This document shows, in pieces, positions 26,884 to 35,798 of a stretch of 64,000 nt of DNA (the first letter of the stretch is position 1; each line of letters starts with the position of its first letter). The notes beneath the pieces are model-generated. The model was not told the DNA's origin. It made no database searches and saw nothing but the letters and a program-made list of their open reading frames with translations. Made by a program: the position numbers and the translations under genes. The stretch comes from Massiliimalia massiliensis (GTDB lineage: Bacteria; Bacillota; Clostridia; Oscillospirales; Ruminococcaceae), in contig NZ_FUHT01000004.1 in NCBI RefSeq assembly GCF_900155615.1, positions 558,001-622,000 of the forward strand, read 5' to 3'.

Positions 26884-27846
26884 ATGACAAAGCGGGAGAT
26901 TTATGAAAAGGCATTCAATATTTTAGACCACCGCAGACAGGAGGCTTTGGTTGCTGCCCAGAAACGGCGGGAAGAGGTGATTGCAAAGGTGCCTCAGGTG
27001 CTGAGTATGGAGGACACCATGTCTCAGTCAGTGATCAGGCTGACCAAGCTCGTGCTGGCCAAATCGGCTGATTTGTCCGAAGTGATGCCCAAAATTATCG
27101 AGGAAAACCAGCGTGCGCAGGGAAAGATTAAGGAGCTGTTATTGGCACATCATTTTCCCTCCGACTATTTGGAAACAAAATTTCACTGCTCCCGTTGCAG
27201 GGATACCGGCTATGTGGAAGGGGAACGATGTGACTGCCTAAAGATGCTGGTACGGAAAATTGCAGCGGAAGATTTTAATCATTCCACCTTTATGTCCCTT
27301 TGCAGCTTCCAGGATTTTGACCTGGGCTATTATCGGGGCGATGATAATGAGAAAATGAAACAGATCTATCAGTTCTGCCGTTCTTATGCGGCTTCCTTCT
27401 CACTCCAGTCACCGAATATTTTGATGATGGGGAATACGGGCCTGGGAAAAACACACCTTTCCCTCGCTATTGCCAGAGAGGCGATTGAAGCGGGGTATAC
27501 GGCTTTATATGGAACAGCCCAGGACTTCTTTGAAAAGATTCAAAATGAACGGTTTGGCAAAGGAGAGGAGGGCGTCAACACCACAGCAACTGTGATGGGC
27601 GCAGACCTGCTGGTATTAGACGATCTCGGAGCGGAATACGACAGCAACTATAACCAGTCGACCTTTTACCATATCCTGAATTCCAGGCTGAATGCCGGGA
27701 AACCGACAATTATCAATACAAACTTAACCCCGAAGCAATTGGAAACCCGGTACGGGGCAAGAGCAGGTTCTCGTTTAATGACACTTTATAAATGCCTGAA
27801 ATTCTGCGGGACAGACATCCGCCAGCAAAACCTTTGCCGGAAATAA
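26884..27846 (+). CDS. DnaI/DnaC-like helicase loader ATPase
   Basis: AAA+ ATPase that loads replicative helicase onto DNA. 320 residues. It has an N-terminal coiled region, a zinc-binding cluster CSRC...CDC (about residues 100-120), Walker A GNTGLGKTH, and Walker B LLVLDDLGAE. The sensor region near NTNLTPKQLETRYG and a C-terminal arginine finger area (GARAGSRLM) are present. It pairs with the DnaD protein upstream. It ends right before a terminator shared with the convergent sugar transferase gene. Confidence 0.92.
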   Translation: MTKREIYEKAFNILDHRRQEALVAAQKRREEVIAKVPQVLSMEDTMSQSVIRLTKLVLAKSADLSEVMPKIIEENQRAQGKIKELLLAHHFPSDYLETKFHCSRCRDTGYVEGERCDCLKMLVRKIAAEDFNHSTFMSLCSFQDFDLGYYRGDDNEKMKQIYQFCRSYAASFSLQSPNILMMGNTGLGKTHLSLAIAREAIEAGYTALYGTAQDFFEKIQNERFGKGEEGVNTTATVMGADLLVLDDLGAEYDSNYNQSTFYHILNSRLNAGKPTIINTNLTPKQLETRYGARAGSRLMTLYKCLKFCGTDIRQQNLCRK

Positions 27847-27847
27847 A

Positions 27848-27884
27848 AAGAGCAGAGCCGCGTTAATCGGCCCTGCTCTTTTTT
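27848..27884. terminator. Bidirectional terminator between dnaI and the sugar transferase
   Basis: 13-nt arms (27848-27860 / 27868-27880) with one mismatch, 7-nt loop, T-run TTTTTT on the plus side and A-run AAATAAAAA on the other. The right arm lies within the last codons of the minus-strand gene. Confidence 0.85.
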
Positions 27885-29260
27885 GACTGCTTTGCATCAT
27901 ACTTGACAAATTCAATCTGCGGCTGTTCCTTAAAGCCTTCCGTACTGTCCGTTTTGAGGAATACAATCAGTGTCTGGAAGATCAGCTTAATATCCAGCCA
28001 GATGCTGTAGTTTTCAATATACATCAAGTCAAGAAACAGTTTGTCTTTCGGAGATGTGTTGTATTTCCCGACAATCTGCGCGTAGCCGGTCAAACCAGCC
28101 TTGACGCGTAAACGGTAGGCAAATTCCGGCAACTCTTTGGTGTAACGCTTCACATTTTCCAGCATTTCGGGACGCGGCCCAACAACGCTCATATCGCCCT
28201 TTAAGATATTGAATAGCTGGGGAAGCTCATCCATCCTCGTTTTTCGGAGGATTTTTCCAACAGAGGTAATCCGGTCGTCGTCCACCTTTGCGGAAACATT
28301 CTTTACGTTTTCCTTCATGGTGCGGAATTTATAGACTTCAAAGATACGCCCGCCCTTTGTCGCCCGCTTTTGCTTGAACATAATTTTACCGCCGTCGCAA
28401 ATTTTAATGGAAATAGCGGAAATAAGCAGGATTGGGCTGGCGATGACCAGACCCAAAAATGATAAAATGATATCAATCAGGCGTTTGATAAACCGCTGCT
28501 CCAGGGACAGATCCTTTACCACCAGGGACATGAAGGATTTATCGTCCAGCACCACGTGCTTTGCGTTTGCCGCCACCACATCGCTGAGTTCCGGGTTGTA
28601 ATAGATATTTTTCATATTGTCATAGCAAAATTCAATCAGCGCAGTTCTGGCCTGCAAAGGAACATCATAAAAGAATACTGTATCATTGCGGAGAATCATT
28701 TCAAAAATGTCCTCGCTCTTATAGTCGATAATATCAGCCACCTGATATTGCTTTTTATATTTGCGGATTTTAGGCAGGACATTTCCGAGGCTGATTTTAG
28801 AAGATGTAATAATGCATACCCGTTCCGGCGGTGTAATAGAGAAATAAACGAAATTTCCAAAATAGGTCCAGCCAATGATGACCAAAATTTGAATGATGAG
28901 GATCAACAGCAGCATTTCAGGCGCGGCGAGCCGGAATGCATAGTTATTTGCCGGACTGGCGTTCATGATACAAAATTCAAAATAGGTAAACAGGTCAGTA
29001 ATCACCGTTGCCAGTATCATGGAATGGATAATCGGTTTGCTCTTTTGCTTTCCGATTGCGTACCCTCCGTATACAGACAACAGGGCTGTTCCCAGCACAA
29101 CAAAGGTCACCATGGTAATCGCGGCTGTACGGGACAGCTTCAGAATATAGGGATAGTCAATCGCAAAGAGCAGGAAAAAGGTTGCGAATAACGCAAAATA
29201 TAATAAAATTTTCATGACAAAGACAATACTTCGCTGAAATTTTCGTACACGATGTCTCAA
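27863..29260 (-). CDS. Polyprenyl-phosphate sugar-1-phosphate transferase (exopolysaccharide initiating)
   Basis: Membrane enzyme that transfers a sugar-1-phosphate from a nucleotide sugar to undecaprenyl phosphate and so starts surface polysaccharide assembly. 465 residues: four hydrophobic helices in the first 130 residues, a cytosolic CoA-binding-like domain, a fifth membrane segment (about 265-290), and the C-terminal bacterial sugar-transferase domain. The latter contains KQKRATKGGRIFEVYKFRTM, DELPQLFNILKGDMSVVGPRPE and RVKAGLTGYAQIVG. The start is TTG at 29260 with TGGAGGG upstream. No other polysaccharide cluster genes are adjacent. The sugar is unknown. Confidence 0.92.
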   Translation of the reverse strand: MRHRVRKFQRSIVFVMKILLYFALFATFFLLFAIDYPYILKLSRTAAITMVTFVVLGTALLSVYGGYAIGKQKSKPIIHSMILATVITDLFTYFEFCIMNASPANNYAFRLAAPEMLLLILIIQILVIIGWTYFGNFVYFSITPPERVCIITSSKISLGNVLPKIRKYKKQYQVADIIDYKSEDIFEMILRNDTVFFYDVPLQARTALIEFCYDNMKNIYYNPELSDVVAANAKHVVLDDKSFMSLVVKDLSLEQRFIKRLIDIILSFLGLVIASPILLISAISIKICDGGKIMFKQKRATKGGRIFEVYKFRTMKENVKNVSAKVDDDRITSVGKILRKTRMDELPQLFNILKGDMSVVGPRPEMLENVKRYTKELPEFAYRLRVKAGLTGYAQIVGKYNTSPKDKLFLDLMYIENYSIWLDIKLIFQTLIVFLKTDSTEGFKEQPQIEFVKYDAKQSKKSRAD

Positions 29261-29306
29261 GTGAAACCCTCCAAACGCTTGAGGTCGATATTTAACATAT
29301 TTTTAA

Positions 29307-29335
29307 ATTATACCATTGTCTGCTTCTTTTTTCAA
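29307..29335 (-). promoter_or_regulatory. Promoter of the sugar transferase
   Basis: On the minus strand TTGAAA (29335-29330), 17-nt spacer, TATAAT (29312-29307). The -35 starts at the base right after the stop codon of the YfbR-like gene. Confidence 0.8.
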
Positions 29336-29923
29336 CTAATCCAGGGATTGTTCGTCCAAGGTTTTGGAAAATCCGTCCAAAAATTCCTGCAAAAAAAGCT
29401 CTGCTTCGGGAAGCTCCATCCTATGTAGAGACTCAAGCTGCGCTTGCTTGGCAACAGAGAATTCGGGATTGCCGGACTGTTCCTCCTCCATGCATTTGAT
29501 CAGCGCGGAGAGCTTGTCCGCTGCTTTTACCAGTATCCAAAGATAGTCGTCGCTTTCTTCCGGCAGAAAAAACGGCTCGTATTCCTCGCGGAAATCATCC
29601 GGCAGCATATCGAGAAGGGTACAGTTCGCTGCCTTTTCAATCTGCTTATAGGCAGTACAGATATCATTGTTATAATATTTCACCGGCGTGGGCAGGTCGC
29701 CGGTAATAATTTCGGCTGCATCATGAAACAGTGCCAGCATAGCAGCCCTTTGCGGGTCAACCTGCCGGTCAAACCGTTTCTTCGCAATCACAGCTAGAGC
29801 ATGGGCAAGAATGGAGACGTCTAAACTATGCTCGGACAGGCTTTCTTTCCAGGTGTTGCGCATCAGGCCCCAGCGGTTGACATATTTCATCCGGAGAACC
29901 ATTGAATAAAAATTCCCTCTCAT
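29336..29923 (-). CDS. YfbR-like 5'-deoxynucleotidase (HD domain)
   Basis: Metal-dependent HD-domain phosphohydrolase that removes phosphate from deoxyribonucleoside 5'-monophosphates. From the ATG whose complement is 29921-29923 (GGAGGAAACGGG before it) it has 195 residues, close to the E. coli protein at 199. The metal motif is LSEHSLDVSILAH (first His) and LFHDAAEIITGDLPTPVKYYN (HD pair), then KAADKLSALIKCMEEE with the last Asp. An in-frame ATG 24 bp upstream has no ribosome site. It is the first gene on this minus-strand run. Confidence 0.9.
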   Translation of the reverse strand: MRGNFYSMVLRMKYVNRWGLMRNTWKESLSEHSLDVSILAHALAVIAKKRFDRQVDPQRAAMLALFHDAAEIITGDLPTPVKYYNNDICTAYKQIEKAANCTLLDMLPDDFREEYEPFFLPEESDDYLWILVKAADKLSALIKCMEEEQSGNPEFSVAKQAQLESLHRMELPEAELFLQEFLDGFSKTLDEQSLD

Positions 29924-30053
29924 CCCGTTTCCTCCAGTCGTTGACATTACTTTTCACAATTATATAGTATAGTATAAGAATGCTGAAAAGTCTATGATAA
30001 AATCGTGAAACAATTGGAAAAAATCCTGTACAGATGTCCTTTTTGGAAAAATG

Positions 30054-30062
30054 TGTTATAAT
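30054..30062 (+). promoter_or_regulatory. Extended -10 promoter of GNAT-YfhO
   Basis: TGTTATAAT: perfect TATAAT at 30057-30062 with the TG extension. No convincing -35. About 40 bp before the GNAT start. Confidence 0.55.
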
Positions 30063-30102
30063 AAAAATAATATTTTATAAGAGGACGATAGCGGGGGAGA
30101 AG

Positions 30103-30534
30103 ATGCTGACGATCAGATATGTTACTGAGGCGGACAAGCCATTCTGGCTTTCGATCGATAAACATGTAACAGAAGCGGGATTTCTGCAAAAGGTACGCGG
30201 ACGTTTCGGATATGTAATTTTCCGGGATCAAATTCCAGTAGGCCTGTTTCATTATAATGTATTATGGGATATGATTCCGTTTTTGAATTTGATTTCCATC
30301 ATTCCGGAAGCGCGGGGACACGGCTATGGCAAGCGGACGATGGAGTATTGGGAAACAGAAATGAGAAGAGACGGCTATCAGATGGTATTGGTCTCTACTC
30401 AGGCGGATGAGCCGGCGCAGCAGTTTTACCGTAAACTGGGATACCGGGACTGCGGCTGTCTGATCTTGGATCATTGCCCTTTTGATCAGCCGGCGGAACT
30501 CTTTATGAGAAAAAACCTTGTTGGTTCGATCTGA
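30103..30534 (+). CDS. GNAT-family N-acetyltransferase
   Basis: 143-residue acetyl-CoA-dependent transferase. The acetyl-CoA loop is in the conserved motif A: ISIIPEARGHGYGKRTMEYWE (consensus R/Q-x-x-G-x-G/A gives RGHGYG). Motif B FYRKLGYRDCG is near residues 108-118. ATG 30103 is preceded by GGGGGAGA; an earlier in-frame ATG at 30034 lies upstream of the promoter -10 and is rejected. It is followed by YfhO after 53 bp. The acetyl acceptor is unknown. Confidence 0.85.
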   Translation: MLTIRYVTEADKPFWLSIDKHVTEAGFLQKVRGRFGYVIFRDQIPVGLFHYNVLWDMIPFLNLISIIPEARGHGYGKRTMEYWETEMRRDGYQMVLVSTQADEPAQQFYRKLGYRDCGCLILDHCPFDQPAELFMRKNLVGSI

Positions 30535-30587
30535 CGGCGGGAGCAGCCGTGTTTTTAAAAAGACCATAGGAAAGGAATTCAAGTAAT

Positions 30588-33068
30588 ATGAACCAGTCTT
30601 TGCAGAACAACAGGAAAGTATTCTTTTTTCGGAATGATTATCTGAATATCTTCGTGATCAGCCTGATTGTTGCGGCAGTCATCTTTCTCCCATTCATAAT
30701 CTATGAAAAGGGATATTTTTTGTATTACGGGGATTTTAATGTCCAGCAGATCCCATTTTATCTTCATGCACATGACGCGATTCGGGACGGGCAGATTTTT
30801 TGGGATTGGGGGACAGACCTCGGTGCCAATTTTATCGGTTCGTACAGCTTTTATCTGCTCACCAGTCCCTTTTTCCTTTTAACCCTTGCTTTTCCCAGCA
30901 GCATGGTTCCGCTCTTAATGGGGCCTTTGCTGATCTTAAAGTTTGGATGCGCGGGGCTGACAGGCTTTGCTTTTTTAAAGCGTTTTACCAAGAATAATTA
31001 CTACGCGGTTATAGGGGCGCTGATGTATGCGTTCTGCGGGTTCAACCAGTTTAATATCTTTTTCAACCATTTCCATGAGGCGGTTATTTTATTTCCTCTG
31101 CTGCTGGTTGCGCTGGAAGAGTTTGTCGTGAATGGGAGAAGAGGATGCTTTGCGCTTGCGGTTGCATTATGCGCGGTAGTAAACTATTTCTTCTTTTTCG
31201 GACAGGTTACCTTTACAATTATTTATTTTATTGTTCGGTGTTTCTCACCGGATTTTCGGATCAATGCCAAGAAATTCCTGCTCCTGCTATTTGAGGCGGT
31301 GCTGGGCGTTCTGCTTGCCTGTATCGTGCTCCTTCCCTCTGCGCTGGCGATTATTGATAATCCGAGAACCAGCTCGATGTATTACGGAATGAATATGCTG
31401 CTTTATAATAATGTGCAGCGTTATGGATTGATTCTTCAAAGCCTGTTTTTCCCGCCGGATATCCCATCCCGGCCGAATTTCTTTCCGGATTCCAATGCCA
31501 AATGGTCGTCCGTTTCGGCTTATCTGCCGCTCTTCAGTATGAGTGGTGTAGCAGTCTTTTGCAGGTATGCCAAAAAGCATTGGCTGAAGCGGATTTTGCT
31601 TATCTGCGGGATTATGGCGCTGGTTCCTATTTTGAATAGCTCTTTCTATGCTTTTAATTCCAGCTATTATGCCCGCTGGTTTTATATGCCGGTATTGATG
31701 ATGTGTCTTGCCACCTGTTTTGCGCTGCAGGATGTTAAGATGGATTTCTCGTTTGGGATAAAATTCTGTACCGTAATGGTATGCGCGTTTGCACTGATCG
31801 GAGTGCTGCCGACCAAGGACGAGGACGGAGTGGTAAAGTGGTTCCAGTTTGAACCGTATCCTGAGCGCTTGTGGGCATATGTCCTGATTGCGCTGCTTTC
31901 GGTTTTACTGCTCTGGGTACTCTATTACCAGACCCGTCATAGCAAGGTGTTTTACCGACAGGCAGCCGGTTTTATCTGCCTGATTTCGGTAATCAGCACC
32001 ATGATGGTAATTGGCACCGGCAAGCAGCATGCCTCCGGAGATATTTATGATTTAGTGGTCGAGCAGGGAATTAAGGGAAAAGAAAACTTTACTCTGGATG
32101 AAAGCGAATTTTACCGGGTGGACGAGTATGAGCTATTGGACAACATGCCGATGTACTGGGATATGTCTACGATTCAGTGCTTCCATTCTGTTGTCCCGGC
32201 TTCGATTATGGAATTCTATGAAAATATCGATATTGATCGGGATGTCGCGTCCAGGCCGGAATTATCCTATTATGGGCTGAGAGCATTGACCAGTGTAAAA
32301 TATCTCTTTGCGGAGATCGATGAGGAAGAGCAGCCCTCGCTGTATGGCTTTGAACTGATAGGCCAGCAGAACGGGCTGAATGTATATGAAAACCAATACT
32401 TTATCCCGATGGGCTTTACCTATGACTATTACGCGGACAGCACTGTTCAGGAAAATTATCTGGCCTCCAGTAAAGATAAGCTGATGCTCCGGGCTATTCT
32501 TTTATCTGATGAGGACGCGCAAAAATACAGCGATATTCTGGAACGTCTGCCGGAGGACCAGATGCCCGACATTACAGAGGAGGATTATTATCTGGATTGC
32601 CAGGACCGGGCGGCCGGCGCGGGGACAGAGTTTACCTATGATACCAATGGCTTTACTTCTCAAATCACGCTATCCCGTGATAACCTGGTGTTCTATTCCG
32701 TACCCTATGAACGCGGTTGGACGGCGTATGTCAATGGGGAGAAAACAGAAATTGTCAAAGCGAATGTCGGCTTTATGGCTGTAAAAGCTCCTGCGGGCGA
32801 AAATACAATCGTGTTCCGCTATCGGACGCCGGGGCTTTATGAGGGGATCGCTGTCAGCTTTGCGGCGCTGAATGTATGGATACTTTATGTATGGTATATG
32901 AGGCGGTATCGCAGAAAGCATCCGGAGGCAAAGGTAAGGGCAAAGAGGCATCGGCTGCCTTATGCGGAGCCGGATGGCATTAATCGTGCGCAATATGCCT
33001 ATATCAAGGCAGTGCTGTCTGACAGTTCGACGCAGGAGGAGAAAGACGGCAAAACAAAAAAGAGCTGA
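30588..33068 (+). CDS. YfhO family membrane protein
   Basis: Large integral membrane protein of 826 residues, homologous to Bacillus YfhO, a GT-C-like membrane protein implicated in glycosylation of lipoteichoic acid. About a dozen hydrophobic helices occupy residues 20-470. A soluble extracellular domain follows (about 480-740), then one last membrane helix near 755-780 and a basic tail. Diagnostic features are the periplasmic DFNVQQIPFYLHAHD near residues 48-62 and, in the late soluble part, YSVPYERGWTAYVNG. AAAGGAA precedes the ATG. Acceptor and sugar are not predictable. Confidence 0.88.
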   Translation: MNQSLQNNRKVFFFRNDYLNIFVISLIVAAVIFLPFIIYEKGYFLYYGDFNVQQIPFYLHAHDAIRDGQIFWDWGTDLGANFIGSYSFYLLTSPFFLLTLAFPSSMVPLLMGPLLILKFGCAGLTGFAFLKRFTKNNYYAVIGALMYAFCGFNQFNIFFNHFHEAVILFPLLLVALEEFVVNGRRGCFALAVALCAVVNYFFFFGQVTFTIIYFIVRCFSPDFRINAKKFLLLLFEAVLGVLLACIVLLPSALAIIDNPRTSSMYYGMNMLLYNNVQRYGLILQSLFFPPDIPSRPNFFPDSNAKWSSVSAYLPLFSMSGVAVFCRYAKKHWLKRILLICGIMALVPILNSSFYAFNSSYYARWFYMPVLMMCLATCFALQDVKMDFSFGIKFCTVMVCAFALIGVLPTKDEDGVVKWFQFEPYPERLWAYVLIALLSVLLLWVLYYQTRHSKVFYRQAAGFICLISVISTMMVIGTGKQHASGDIYDLVVEQGIKGKENFTLDESEFYRVDEYELLDNMPMYWDMSTIQCFHSVVPASIMEFYENIDIDRDVASRPELSYYGLRALTSVKYLFAEIDEEEQPSLYGFELIGQQNGLNVYENQYFIPMGFTYDYYADSTVQENYLASSKDKLMLRAILLSDEDAQKYSDILERLPEDQMPDITEEDYYLDCQDRAAGAGTEFTYDTNGFTSQITLSRDNLVFYSVPYERGWTAYVNGEKTEIVKANVGFMAVKAPAGENTIVFRYRTPGLYEGIAVSFAALNVWILYVWYMRRYRRKHPEAKVRAKRHRLPYAEPDGINRAQYAYIKAVLSDSSTQEEKDGKTKKS

Positions 33069-33084
33069 TTAACAGCTCTTTTTT
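33056..33084. terminator. Bidirectional terminator after YfhO
   Basis: Perfect 12-bp stem AAAAAAGAGCTG / CAGCTCTTTTTT with a 5-nt loop. It overlaps the YfhO stop codon and can also end the small minus-strand gene that converges on it. Confidence 0.9.
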
Positions 33085-33112
33085 GTAAAGGGGAAACAGC
33101 TAGGAACACGAA

Positions 33113-33268
33113 CTAACGACAATCATTTTCGAACTTGTTCTGAGCTTCTGGATTTTGTTTTTTATTATTAAACTGAGACTGTTTTTTGTTCTGAGCAGAC
33201 GGATTATTTTTATTCTGCGGATTCACGTTATTGCTCGGACAATTGTTACTTTTGTTTTTTGCAGACAT
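33113..33268 (-). CDS. Small Asn/Gln/Lys-rich protein of unknown function
   Basis: An open reading frame of 51 residues: MSAKNKSNNCPSNNVNPQNK at the start, NKFENDCR at the end. Asn, Gln, Lys and Ser make up most of it. There are only two Phe and no Trp or Tyr, plus two Cys at positions 10 and 50. The ATG has a good ribosome site (GAGGTG, 6 nt spacing), and the gene ends 28 bp before a bidirectional terminator. The composition recalls gamma-type spore storage proteins of Bacilli, which are Gln/Asn-rich, low-complexity and degraded for amino acids, but I see no repeat or clear family motif. A spore or coat role is speculation. The low-complexity sequence and ribosome site argue for a real gene. 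Confidence 0.65.
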   Translation of the reverse strand: MSAKNKSNNCPSNNVNPQNKNNPSAQNKKQSQFNNKKQNPEAQNKFENDCR

Positions 33269-33389
33269 GATTTCACCTCATTTGTTTTTTTGTCAAAGAT
33301 TTTTCTTTGACGAAAATAGTTTTCGCAAAACATTGTGGTTTATGCCAAGAAAAAATTGTCAAGTTCAAATGAAAGAAACAGGATAAGTG

Positions 33390-33418
33390 TTGCTAACAAT
33401 CGAAAAATAGTATATAAT
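33390..33418 (+). promoter_or_regulatory. Promoter of yebC
   Basis: TTGCTA (33390-33395), 17-nt spacer, TATAAT (33413-33418), 49 bp before the yebC ATG. Confidence 0.8.
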
Positions 33419-33467
33419 AGATAACCGTAAATGAAGTAAAATTTTGAGAAAGGCTTGTGTTTTAGTT

Positions 33468-34205
33468 ATGTCAGGACATTCCAAATGGAAAAATATTATG
33501 CACAAAAAGGGAAAAACCGATGCTCAGCGTGCAAAGGTTTTTACTAAAATCGGACGTGAAATCATGGTTGCCGTCAAAGAAGGCGGGGCAGATCCGGCTG
33601 CGAACGGAAAACTGCGCGACCTGATTGCAAAGGCGAAACAGAATAACGTTCCGAACGATAATATTGACCGGGTTATTAAAAAGGCTGCCGGCGGCGATGA
33701 TAAAAATAACTATGAGAGCATGGTCTATGAAGGATACGGCCCGAATGGCGTTGCTGTAATTGTAGAAGCACTGACGGACAACAAAAACCGTACTGCCGGA
33801 GAGGTTCGCCATTACTTTGATAAATTCGGCGGAAACCTTGGGACGTCCGGATGTGTTTCCTATATGTTCTCCACCAAGGGAATCGTCATATTGGAAAACG
33901 ACGGTTTGGATGAGGAAAAGGTAATGGAGGATTGCATGGAAGCCGGAGTCGAGGATTTTGATTTTGGGGAAGAAGCAGTTGAAATCGAAACCTTGCCGGC
34001 GGAATGCGGGGATGTCCGGGAATTTCTTGAAGGAAAAGGCTATACGGTTATTTCTGCAGAGGTAGAGCAGGTTCCGAGCACTTATACGCAGCTGACAGAA
34101 CCGGAACATATTCGGAAGATGAACTTACTGCTGGATGCACTCGAAGAAAACGATGATGTACAGAATGTTTTCCATAACTGGGAGAACCAGGATGACGGGG
34201 AATAA
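33468..34205 (+). CDS. YebC/PmpR family DNA-binding or translation factor
   Basis: 245-residue cytosolic protein of the YebC family, with the invariant start MSGHSKWKNIMHKKGKTDA and the internal YEGYGPNGVAVIVEALTDN and NKNRTAGEVRHYFDKFGG. Members act as transcription regulators, and some have been shown to help ribosomes on proline-rich stretches. The start MSGHSKW is certain from the family, yet the nearest ribosome site (AGAAAGG) is 15 nt upstream with no hairpin between, a long spacing. An in-frame TTG at 33444 is unlikely. It is monocistronic, with its own promoter and terminator. Confidence 0.94.
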   Translation: MSGHSKWKNIMHKKGKTDAQRAKVFTKIGREIMVAVKEGGADPAANGKLRDLIAKAKQNNVPNDNIDRVIKKAAGGDDKNNYESMVYEGYGPNGVAVIVEALTDNKNRTAGEVRHYFDKFGGNLGTSGCVSYMFSTKGIVILENDGLDEEKVMEDCMEAGVEDFDFGEEAVEIETLPAECGDVREFLEGKGYTVISAEVEQVPSTYTQLTEPEHIRKMNLLLDALEENDDVQNVFHNWENQDDGE

Positions 34206-34217
34206 ATAAGAGAATGG

Positions 34218-34251
34218 GGGATCTGTTTTAAAAGACAGATCCCTTTATTTT
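34218..34251 (+). terminator. Terminator after yebC
   Basis: Perfect 9-bp stem GGGATCTGT / ACAGATCCC with an 8-nt loop, then TTTATTTT. Confidence 0.88.
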
Positions 34252-34277
34252 GCAAACCTGAGGAAATTCGATTTTTC

Positions 34278-34306
34278 TTTACAAATTATTCATATTGTGA
34301 TACAAT
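34278..34306 (+). promoter_or_regulatory. Promoter of the uracil permease gene
   Basis: TTTACA (34278-34283), 17-nt spacer, TACAAT (34301-34306), 32 bp before the ATG. The leader is too short for a purine riboswitch, and no PyrR-type attenuator is visible. Confidence 0.75.
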
Positions 34307-34338
34307 AAAGCGAATTTGAAAATTAGGAGGACATTGAT

Positions 34339-35571
34339 ATGGTAGTTACTTCAACTAAGGAATTATCAAAAGGCGCTACCCTTCTGCTGGGAATTCAGCA
34401 TCTGTTTGCCATGTTTGGTTCCACTGTGCTTGTGCCGGCGCTGACTGGACTCAACCCGTCTGTCGCGCTTATCTGCGCTGGGATTGGGACGCTGATTTTC
34501 CATTTTGTGACCGGGCATAAGGTACCGGTGTTTGTCGGTTCCAGTTTTGCGTTTCTTGCTGCTTTGCAGATTACGATTCCAAAATATGGAATCCCTGCCA
34601 CACAGGGCGGCATTATCGTTGCCGGCGCGGTTTATCTTTTGCTGGCGCTGCTGGTTAAGCTGATCGGTGTAAAGCGGGTACGCAGCCTGTTTCCTCCGGT
34701 TGTAACCGGGCCGGTCATTGTTGTGATCGGTTTAACTCTTGCGCCAACCGGGATTGAGATGGCAAAAACAAACTGGTGGGTTGCAGTATTTGTTCTAATT
34801 ATTATTGTTGTGGTTTCTATCTTTGCCAAGGGCTTCTTCAAACTGGTTCCTATTCTAATTGGCCTTTTGGGCGGCTACATCCTGTCCATTATTTTAACGT
34901 TGACTGGTGTTTGTCCGGGATTGGTTGATTTTCAGCCGATTGCGGACGCCAGTATTATCAGTCCGTTCTGGAAAATAGGTGAGTTCTTCACCCTTCCGGA
35001 ATTTAATCTTGAAGCGGTTGCCTTGCTTGCGCCGATTGCTTTTGTAACCTTTATGGAGCATATTGGGGACGTCACCACAAACGGATCGGTTGTTGGGAAG
35101 GATTTCCTGGAGGATCCGGGACTCCACAGAACTCTGATCGGGGACGGGCTTGCTACCATGGCGGCCGGACTATTGGGTGGGCCTGCCAATACCACCTATT
35201 CTGAAAATACCGGCGTTTTGGCTGTTACAAAGGTATACGATACTATCGTTTTAAAGATTGCCGCAGTTTTTGCAATTGCGCTGGGGCTGTTCGGAAAGGT
35301 TGGAGCAGTGATTCTCTGTATTCCGGATGCAGTAAAAGGCGGGATGGCGGTTGTCCTTTTCGGAATGATCGCCGCGGTCGGTATGCGCACCATAACAGAA
35401 GCGCAGCTTGATTTTGCTCATAGCAGAAACCTGCTGATTACCGGACTGATCCTGGTATTTGGCCTAGGCCTGAGCAGCGGAATCAGCTTTGGCGATTTCC
35501 AGATTTCCGGATTGTTTGTTGCAGTTGTTGTCGGTGTTGCTGCGAACAAATTACTGCCGTTAGAAGAATAA
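34339..35571 (+). CDS. Uracil/xanthine permease (NCS2, UraA-like)
   Basis: Proton-coupled nucleobase importer in the inner membrane, 410 residues with about 12-14 hydrophobic helices. Family motifs: GIQHLFAMFGSTVLVPALTG at the N-terminus, GSSFAF, EHIGDVTTNGSVVGKDF, and GGPANTTYSENTGVLAVTKVYD, which includes the NTTYxEN substrate region. The sequence resembles uracil rather than xanthine carriers, but I cannot confirm the substrate. A strong AGGAGGA precedes the ATG. It stands alone between two terminators. Confidence 0.92.
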   Translation: MVVTSTKELSKGATLLLGIQHLFAMFGSTVLVPALTGLNPSVALICAGIGTLIFHFVTGHKVPVFVGSSFAFLAALQITIPKYGIPATQGGIIVAGAVYLLLALLVKLIGVKRVRSLFPPVVTGPVIVVIGLTLAPTGIEMAKTNWWVAVFVLIIIVVVSIFAKGFFKLVPILIGLLGGYILSIILTLTGVCPGLVDFQPIADASIISPFWKIGEFFTLPEFNLEAVALLAPIAFVTFMEHIGDVTTNGSVVGKDFLEDPGLHRTLIGDGLATMAAGLLGGPANTTYSENTGVLAVTKVYDTIVLKIAAVFAIALGLFGKVGAVILCIPDAVKGGMAVVLFGMIAAVGMRTITEAQLDFAHSRNLLITGLILVFGLGLSSGISFGDFQISGLFVAVVVGVAANKLLPLEE

Positions 35572-35581
35572 TATCAAAAGT

Positions 35582-35620
35582 AAAAAGCTCTGCAGATAAA
35601 ATTTGCAGAGCTTTTTTTAT
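35582..35620 (+). terminator. Terminator after the uracil permease gene
   Basis: Perfect 13-bp stem AAAAAGCTCTGCA / TGCAGAGCTTTTT with a 9-nt loop, ending in a T-run. Confidence 0.92.
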
Positions 35621-35671
35621 ATCATAAAGAATGTTTCCTTTTGCTTTCTTCTAGATTTCTTTCCCGGACAG

Positions 35672-35680
35672 TGCTATAAT
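35672..35680 (+). promoter_or_regulatory. Extended -10 promoter of the DUF3842 operon
   Basis: TGCTATAAT with TATAAT at 35675-35680. The -35 is poor. It leaves a leader of about 155 nt with small inverted repeats (TTGAAAG / CTTTCAA around 35710-35729). Confidence 0.55.
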
Positions 35681-35798
35681 AAAAAAGGTAATTTTATATG
35701 TGGAAAATTTTGAAAGTGTAATCTTTCAAACCCAGTTTTGCAGTTTTCGCTGTCTCATCAGGCATCGATTTGGCTTTGCAAAACCAACCACAATTCCG

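Noticed and set aside
30034-30102. Upstream start for the GNAT gene
   Set aside because: It lies before the -10 box and would add residues absent from the family.
34252-34338. Purine riboswitch or PyrR attenuator before the uracil permease
   Set aside because: Only 32 nt between -10 box and ATG; no conserved aptamer core.
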